Assembly: GCF_014648475.1 (NCBI RefSeq)
Contig: NZ_BMRE01000019.1
Location: 62,001-126,000, forward strand
Direction of reading: 5' to 3'
DNA: 64,000 nt
DNA from: Lentzea flava
Lineage (GTDB): Bacteria; Actinomycetota; Actinomycetes; Mycobacteriales; Pseudonocardiaceae
The notes below the pieces were generated by a model. It was given only the letters and a program-made list of their open reading frames with translations. It did no database searches and had not been told where the DNA came from. Made by a program: the position numbers and the translations under genes. Of this stretch, positions 59,943 to 64,000 are shown piece by piece (positions within the stretch are counted from its first letter, which is position 1; every line of letters begins with the position of its first letter).

Positions 59943-61891
59943 GCATTCAAGTTCGCGCAATCCACCTCTATTCAAAAGATGCCGATACTCGAACCATCGA
60001 GTTCAAGGTCGGCCAGCTGAACGTCATCACCGGAGCCTCCAAGACCGGAAAGAGCTCTGTTCTGGACATAATCGACTATTGCCTTGCCAGTTCAGGCTGC
60101 TCGATCCCAACTGGCACAATACGCGACAACGTGGTTATGTTTGCCCTGGAGCTTGCAACGGAGCAAGGCACTGTAGTCACCGCACGGAAACCGCCGGCTA
60201 ACGGCAAGAAGACCACCACAACTATGTATGTGGGCTTCCGTGAAACGACCGACACAGCCCCAAGGCTGGCGAATCTCGAACCCAACTCAGATATTCGCGG
60301 GGCGCGGTCCTTCCTGAGCAAAATTGCAGGGATTGAAGAAAACCTAACCGATCCCGGGGAGGGCACGAGAGAGCGCTTCGCAGCCACCATTAGGCATGCG
60401 TTGTATTTTGTCCTCCAAGCACAGGAAGAGATCGCCAACCCCGAGCTGCTCTTTCACTCACAGGGTGAGCAGTTCATTCCGCAATCCATTCGCGATGTTC
60501 TCCCGTACTTCCTGGGCGTAGTAGACCCCGAGTATGTTGTCAAACAGGCAGAACTACGGGTTGCCGAACGCCGCCTGCGTACCTTGAGGAGGTCCCAGTC
60601 GGACTTCCAGGTCGAGCCCGAGATTACTCCGAGAATGACTGCCCTCATTCGAGAGGCTCAATCGGTAGGCCTCGCATCACGCGCCGGTGAGGTACCTACA
60701 ATTTACTCTGAAGCAATAGCCTTCCTCGCGGAACTCACACGCGCCGAGTCGTCGGCTCCTGCCGAAGAGGGAGTAGATGATTCTGGTGGCCGACTTGAAG
60801 AGCTGTTCTCCGAACGCGCACGGCTTCGCGATGACCTTGCGCTCATCAGATCGGAGAGCACCAATCTACGAAACCTTCTTTCAGCACATTTCGGTTTCAA
60901 CGAACAGGTTGCGGAACACGGCGCGAGACTTCGCTCGGTCGAGCTTCTTCGGATCAGTGATGGTGGCGTGATAGACCAGAACCGCTGCCCGGTGTGCGCA
61001 TCCGAACTAGCGGAGCCAACAACAAGCGTTTCCGATCTTTTGAGCGAACTACGCAGCGTCGAACGAGAGATTGGGCAGGTACGTCAAAACGTACCTGGCA
61101 TTCAGACCGTAATCGCCGAGAACGAGGATAGAATCCGCGAAATTGACGAACGCCTACGCAGGAATCAGCAGGAGATCGATGCGGTCGTTGCGTCCCAAGA
61201 TCTCTTGCAACGATCCCGCGACGACGCTATTCAGCGAGCAATGATTCGCGGGCGAATAAGCCTTTACCTCGAAGGGGCTTCTCAGGCGGTCGACACTAAC
61301 ATCTTGGCAGATGAAATCAACAGTCTGATCGCAACTATCGAGGTCCTACAGTTCGAAATCGACGCGGAGCAGGTTCAAGATCGGCTAGCCAGCGCGGTCT
61401 CTAGAATATCCACAGAGCTCCACCGGCTCGCCCAGCAAATTGAACTTGAGCACTCCGACTCCCCGGTTCGGTTGGACACAAAGCGGCTTACCGTTGTGTT
61501 TGACACACCCAGCGGCCCCCGCGAGCTCAACCAGATCGGCAGCGGTGAAAACTGGCTCGGTTATCATGTTGCCACCTTGGTGGCCATGCATCGCTTCTTC
61601 ATTCAACAACGGCGGCCTGTCCCTAGATTTCTTGTACTAGATCAGCCGTCGCAGGTCTACTTCCCACCGGATCGGCGCCCAGATGAAGCCGAGATGGCAG
61701 ATGAGGACCGCGCTGCCCTATCGAAGATGCTCGGCATTGTGAGGGACCTGATCGAGGAAGCTGATGGCGCTTTTCAGGCGATCGTGCTCGATCACGCTGA
61801 TCTGGACACGGATTGGTTTCAAGATGCCGTTGTCGAGCGATGGCGCGACGGAAAAAAACTTGTCCCCGTCGACTGGATCGAAGGCAACTAG
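59939..61891 (+). CDS. ABC three-component system, SMC/Rad50-like ATPase (DUF3732 type)
   Basis: This 650-aa ATPase has Walker A GASKTGKS (32-39), a coiled-coil arm interrupted by a Rad50-type zinc hook CPVC (350/353), signature-like GSGENW (534), Walker B FLVLDQPSQ (Asp568; the usual Glu is Gln here) and an H-loop His near 619 (LDHAD). Organisation is that of structural-maintenance ATPases used in nucleic-acid sensing. Coupled by ATGA. It would sense foreign DNA or replication forks and license the effector, by analogy with ABC-3C and Wadjet/Lamassu-type systems. Confidence 0.85.
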   Translation: MSIQVRAIHLYSKDADTRTIEFKVGQLNVITGASKTGKSSVLDIIDYCLASSGCSIPTGTIRDNVVMFALELATEQGTVVTARKPPANGKKTTTTMYVGFRETTDTAPRLANLEPNSDIRGARSFLSKIAGIEENLTDPGEGTRERFAATIRHALYFVLQAQEEIANPELLFHSQGEQFIPQSIRDVLPYFLGVVDPEYVVKQAELRVAERRLRTLRRSQSDFQVEPEITPRMTALIREAQSVGLASRAGEVPTIYSEAIAFLAELTRAESSAPAEEGVDDSGGRLEELFSERARLRDDLALIRSESTNLRNLLSAHFGFNEQVAEHGARLRSVELLRISDGGVIDQNRCPVCASELAEPTTSVSDLLSELRSVEREIGQVRQNVPGIQTVIAENEDRIREIDERLRRNQQEIDAVVASQDLLQRSRDDAIQRAMIRGRISLYLEGASQAVDTNILADEINSLIATIEVLQFEIDAEQVQDRLASAVSRISTELHRLAQQIELEHSDSPVRLDTKRLTVVFDTPSGPRELNQIGSGENWLGYHVATLVAMHRFFIQQRRPVPRFLVLDQPSQVYFPPDRRPDEAEMADEDRAALSKMLGIVRDLIEEADGAFQAIVLDHADLDTDWFQDAVVERWRDGKKLVPVDWIEGN

Positions 61892-62232
61892 CAGTCAGCT
61901 GCCGAATTCCGCTCTACGGGATCAAGGCCGCCGCTGGCGGCACGCTCCGCGCGTACGGCGAACACCTTCCATCCCGGCACTCCCGGCATCCGCTTCGCTG
62001 CGCCGGTCGGCCGGGCGGCGCTGCGCGCCGTCCTCCGGCCTTGCTCCAGCCGACGAGCTCAACCCATAGAGCCATGCCGGCCAGCAGCTCCCGACGAGCG
62101 CCGTCAGGGTCACCGCGGACTTGCCGGTCCTGGCGCTCGACTGCCGCGCCGGCTTCGCCGCCTTGCCACCGATCATGAGCACGGGTCGACGAGCATCCAT
62201 GTCGACAAGGAGACGGCATGCCACCAACCCGC
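61892..62232. other. Non-coding stretch between the ABC operon and the third att copy
   Basis: These 341 nt are GC-rich with no convincing gene; the open frames lack coding character. The sequence could be remains of an element end. No repeat or RNA recognised. Confidence 0.6.
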
Positions 62233-62264
62233 CCTGGGGCACCACCTTTCGCCGGGTGAAATCA
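62233..62264 (+). repeat. Third att copy: attR of element 2
   Basis: It matches 48888-48919 over 32 bp (acceptor end, CCA and flanking CTTTCGCCGGGTGA). The tRNA T-arm part is missing. It marks the right end of element 2 and probably the old chromosomal junction. Confidence 0.85.
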
Positions 62265-62299
62265 GCCCTCTACCAGCAGCAATGCGGTAGAGGGCTGAT
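62261..62299 (+). terminator. Terminator after the third att copy
   Basis: A perfect 14-bp stem (62261-62274 with 62286-62299) with a loop nearly identical to that after the middle att (AGCAGCAATGC vs AGCGGCAACGC), but a different stem. Confidence 0.7.
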
Positions 62300-62393
62300 C
62301 TTGTCTCGTACCGTTCGTGGTGCTGTCCGTGGAACGAGTTCGGCGCACGGTCGCCCCACGGGCACCTCGAAGTGGTGCACGGCAGTCTGATCG

Positions 62394-63155
62394 TCAGTGG
62401 TGCAACGGTGCCCTCGGCCCCAGGTAGAGGCCGCCGTTGACCTCCAGAACCTGACCGGTGACCCACCTGCTGTCCGGCGTGGTGAAGAACGCGACCGCGT
62501 CGGCGATGTCGGCCGCCTCACCGACCCGGCCGAGTGCGACGATCTTCCTGACGCCCTCCGCGGCCCCCGGCAGCTCGTCGAGCCAGGTGTTCATGTCGCT
62601 GCGGGTGATGCCGGGGGAGACCGTGTTCACGGTGATTCCCCTGTCCCCCAGGGTGTTCGCCAGTGAGCGGCCGAGCACGTTCAGCGCGCCCTTCGTCATG
62701 GCGTAGACCGCCTCGGGCACCGCGAACCAGGTGACACCCGATGAAACGTTGATGATTCGGCTGCCGTCACGCAGCAGAGGCAACGCCTTCTGGATGATGA
62801 AGAACGGCGCGCGCACGTTCACCCGGAAGACGCGGTCGAACTCGTCGGGAGTTGCGTCGATGCCGGGGCCGAACACCGCGGCGTTGTTCACGAGAATGTC
62901 CAGCGGCCGGCCGTCGAGGCCTTCGGTGAGTCCTTCGATCAGCAGGTCGACGCCGTCGGCTCGCGCCAGGTCGGCTTCGATCGGGAACGCGTGGCCGCCG
63001 GCTGTCTCGATGGCGGCGACGGTCTCCAGTGCGGCGGCTTTGTTGCTGCCGTAGTGCACGGCCACCAGTGCGCCGTCCGCGGCCAGGCGCTCGGCGATGG
63101 CACGGCCGATGCCGCGCGAGGCGCCGGTCACGAGTGCTGTCCTGTCCATCCTCAT
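62394..63155 (-). CDS. Short-chain dehydrogenase/reductase
   Basis: This 253-aa NAD(P)-dependent SDR has TGASRGIG (residues about 10-17), NNAA (about 90), and the catalytic Ser-Tyr-Lys as VSSGVTW and YAMTK. The C-terminal TVSPGITRSDM is normal. It is divergent from a TetR gene with a shared palindrome, so repressor control is expected. Substrate unknown. Confidence 0.92.
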   Translation of the reverse strand: MRMDRTALVTGASRGIGRAIAERLAADGALVAVHYGSNKAAALETVAAIETAGGHAFPIEADLARADGVDLLIEGLTEGLDGRPLDILVNNAAVFGPGIDATPDEFDRVFRVNVRAPFFIIQKALPLLRDGSRIINVSSGVTWFAVPEAVYAMTKGALNVLGRSLANTLGDRGITVNTVSPGITRSDMNTWLDELPGAAEGVRKIVALGRVGEAADIADAVAFFTTPDSRWVTGQVLEVNGGLYLGPRAPLHH

Positions 63156-63167
63156 CCCCTCAGAAAG

Positions 63168-63191
63168 TTGTAAGGGAACGTTCCCTTACAA
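63168..63191. promoter_or_regulatory. 24-bp perfect palindrome, TetR operator
   Basis: TTGTAAGGGAAC is followed by its exact reverse complement. It stands 13 nt from the SDR start and 51 nt from the TetR start, positioned to control both. Confidence 0.85.
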
Positions 63192-63241
63192 AATGGGTAC
63201 GCTAGCGTGCGGCACGAGCAACGAGCAAGAGGAGATCCGCG

Positions 63242-63817
63242 ATGCGCCGGACGGCGGCCGAGACCAGGGAGCTCGTCCTCGACGTCGCGAGCCGGCTGTT
63301 CTACTGGCACGGCATCCGTGCGACCGGTGTGGACAAGATCGCGGCGGAGGCCGGGGTCTCGCCCAACGTGCTCTACCGCGCGTTCGCCACGAAGGACGAC
63401 CTCGTCGCGGCTTACGTTGCCCGGTCTAGGGAACAGGCGCAGGAGCGCTTCGACGCCGCTGTCGCGAAGGCCGGCCCCGACGCTCGTGCGGGCATTCTCG
63501 CCATGTTCGACGCGCTCGCCGAGGACATCCGGCCCGAGGTGTTCCGGGGATGCGCCTGCATGATGACGCTCGCCGAGTTCCCCGACGACGCGCTGCCCGC
63601 TCATCAGGGCGCGGTCGCCGCCAAGAAGTGGGTGCGCGAGCGGTTCGGCGAACTGGCGGCACGGCTCGGGGTTGCCGAGCCCGAGGTGCTCGCCGACCAG
63701 TTGTCGATCATCTGGGAGGGCACGAACAGCACCGCGCAGGCGATGGGCGCGGACGGACCGCCGGCCAGCACGCGGCCGCTCGTCACGGCGATCCTCGATC
63801 ACCACACGGGCAAATAA
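63242..63817 (+). CDS. TetR-family repressor
   Basis: This 191-aa regulator has an N-terminal helix-turn-helix (TGVDKIAAEAGVSPNVLYRAF, split across residues 28-48) preceded by RELVLDVASRLFYWHGI. The C-terminal ligand domain carries a Cys pair (CACMM). ATG 63242 has GGAG upstream. It probably represses itself and the SDR at the 24-bp palindrome. Confidence 0.92.
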   Translation: MRRTAAETRELVLDVASRLFYWHGIRATGVDKIAAEAGVSPNVLYRAFATKDDLVAAYVARSREQAQERFDAAVAKAGPDARAGILAMFDALAEDIRPEVFRGCACMMTLAEFPDDALPAHQGAVAAKKWVRERFGELAARLGVAEPEVLADQLSIIWEGTNSTAQAMGADGPPASTRPLVTAILDHHTGK

Positions 63818-63901
63818 CAGAAACTTCCGCCAGGACGGAAACCTTTCCGCCCGCTGCGGCAACCAGGCGCTGAAGACGATCGAGCCCTGGGAGTTGCTGC
63901 G

Positions 63902-64000
63902 ATGAAGAAGCCCGTGTCCACACCGGACCGGAGGCGGCCACGCACCCGCCACCGGAAGATGATCGCCGCGGCGCTGACCGCCTCGGCGGTCGCCGGTTCC
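63902..64000 (+). CDS. Secreted protein, 3' end outside window
   Basis: The first 33 codons give MKKPVSTPDRRRPRTRHRK then MIAAALTASAVAGS, a basic n-region followed by the start of a hydrophobic signal peptide. The product is probably exported; no domain can be named. Confidence 0.7.
   Translation, partial: MKKPVSTPDRRRPRTRHRKMIAAALTASAVAGS

Larger units (their letters stand above)
48855..62264. mobile_element. AICE-like integrative element 2, in tandem with element 1
   Basis: It lies between the middle att copy and the 32-bp copy at 62233. Gene order: membrane protein, integrase (frameshifted), Xis, rolling-circle Rep, FtsK/TraB, cassette of six small genes, divergent regulator/NUDIX/HD genes, and an ABC three-component operon as cargo near the right end. 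Int-Xis-Rep-Tra order is classic AICE (pSAM2-like). Confidence 0.87.

Noticed and set aside
61914..62219. Minus-strand 101-codon frame
   Set aside because: Low-complexity Arg/Gly/Ala composition, no ribosome site and no motif; treated as non-coding.
1..64000. CRISPR arrays or rRNA genes
   Set aside because: No regularly spaced repeats of suitable length and no ribosomal RNA signatures seen; the only short repeat cluster (42098-42287) is irregularly spaced.

Overview
The window is high-GC actinobacterial chromosome. Many genes start with GTG and are coupled to the gene before them by GTGA, ATGA or TGATG overlaps. A block syntenic with the mycobacterial galU-moeA-rimJ / ruc / mscL / moaB2 / pepD neighbourhood, mycobacterial-type MprAB, a Zur-type spare ribosomal-protein cluster and actinomycete integrative and conjugative elements (AICEs) point to a mycelial Pseudonocardiales-like organism such as Lentzea, Saccharothrix, Actinosynnema or Amycolatopsis. 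The genus is an inference.

Bases 1-1210 hold the end of a tyrosine integrase facing the 3' end of a tRNA-Ala gene, so an element probably lies to the left of the window. Bases 1267-11091 are conserved chromosome: galU, a gephyrin-like Glp, RimJ and the Glp receptor GlpR/SepX; a folate cyclo-ligase; a Ruc-type zinc-ribbon chaperone behind a CIRCE element; a SAF protein and MscL; a two-component pair coupled to moaB; and the membrane protease PepD/HtrA. Bases 11160-18444 form a galactoside module (ABC importer, GH42 beta-galactosidase, DeoR regulator, GalT). Then follow lepB with mprAB, a six-gene minus-strand run (channel, nucleotidyltransferase, methyltransferase, Eis, hydroxyacyl-CoA dehydrogenase, EthD), and a divergent Zur-box cluster encoding cysteine-poor L28, L33, S14, S18, L31 and L32 with a degenerate CobW protein. 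After that come BluB, a TPR-GGDEF protein, an orphan response regulator, a large penicillin-acylase-like enzyme with a discoidin domain, and an FkbM methyltransferase.

Bases 37976-62264 hold two AICEs in tandem at one tRNA-Arg(CCT) gene. A 60-bp segment (tRNA 3' half plus flank) is repeated exactly at 37976 and 48855, and 32 bp of it recur at 62233. Element 1 (about 38-48.9 kb) has an intact integrase fused to a GntR-type winged helix, a TraB translocase with a cluster of TGACGGGT repeats at its 3' end (a likely transfer locus), Spd-like membrane proteins, WhiB, an excisionase-like protein, TPR regulators and a NUDIX protein. It has no recognisable replication gene. Element 2 (about 48.9-62.2 kb) has Xis, a rolling-circle Rep, an FtsK/TraB protein, a cassette of small unknown genes, and a regulator/NUDIX/HD trio, but its integrase is frameshifted. 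The halves look complementary: element 1 has the working integrase and element 2 has the replication gene.

The cargo of element 2 is the most interesting system here. It is a three-gene, translationally coupled, visibly more AT-rich operon (58250-61891): a candidate nuclease, a small middle component, and an SMC/Rad50-like ATPase of the DUF3732 type. It matches the layout of ABC three-component conflict systems, which are predicted to be anti-phage or anti-plasmid. Beyond the last att copy, ordinary chromosome resumes with an SDR/TetR pair around a perfect 24-bp palindromic operator and the start of a secreted protein.
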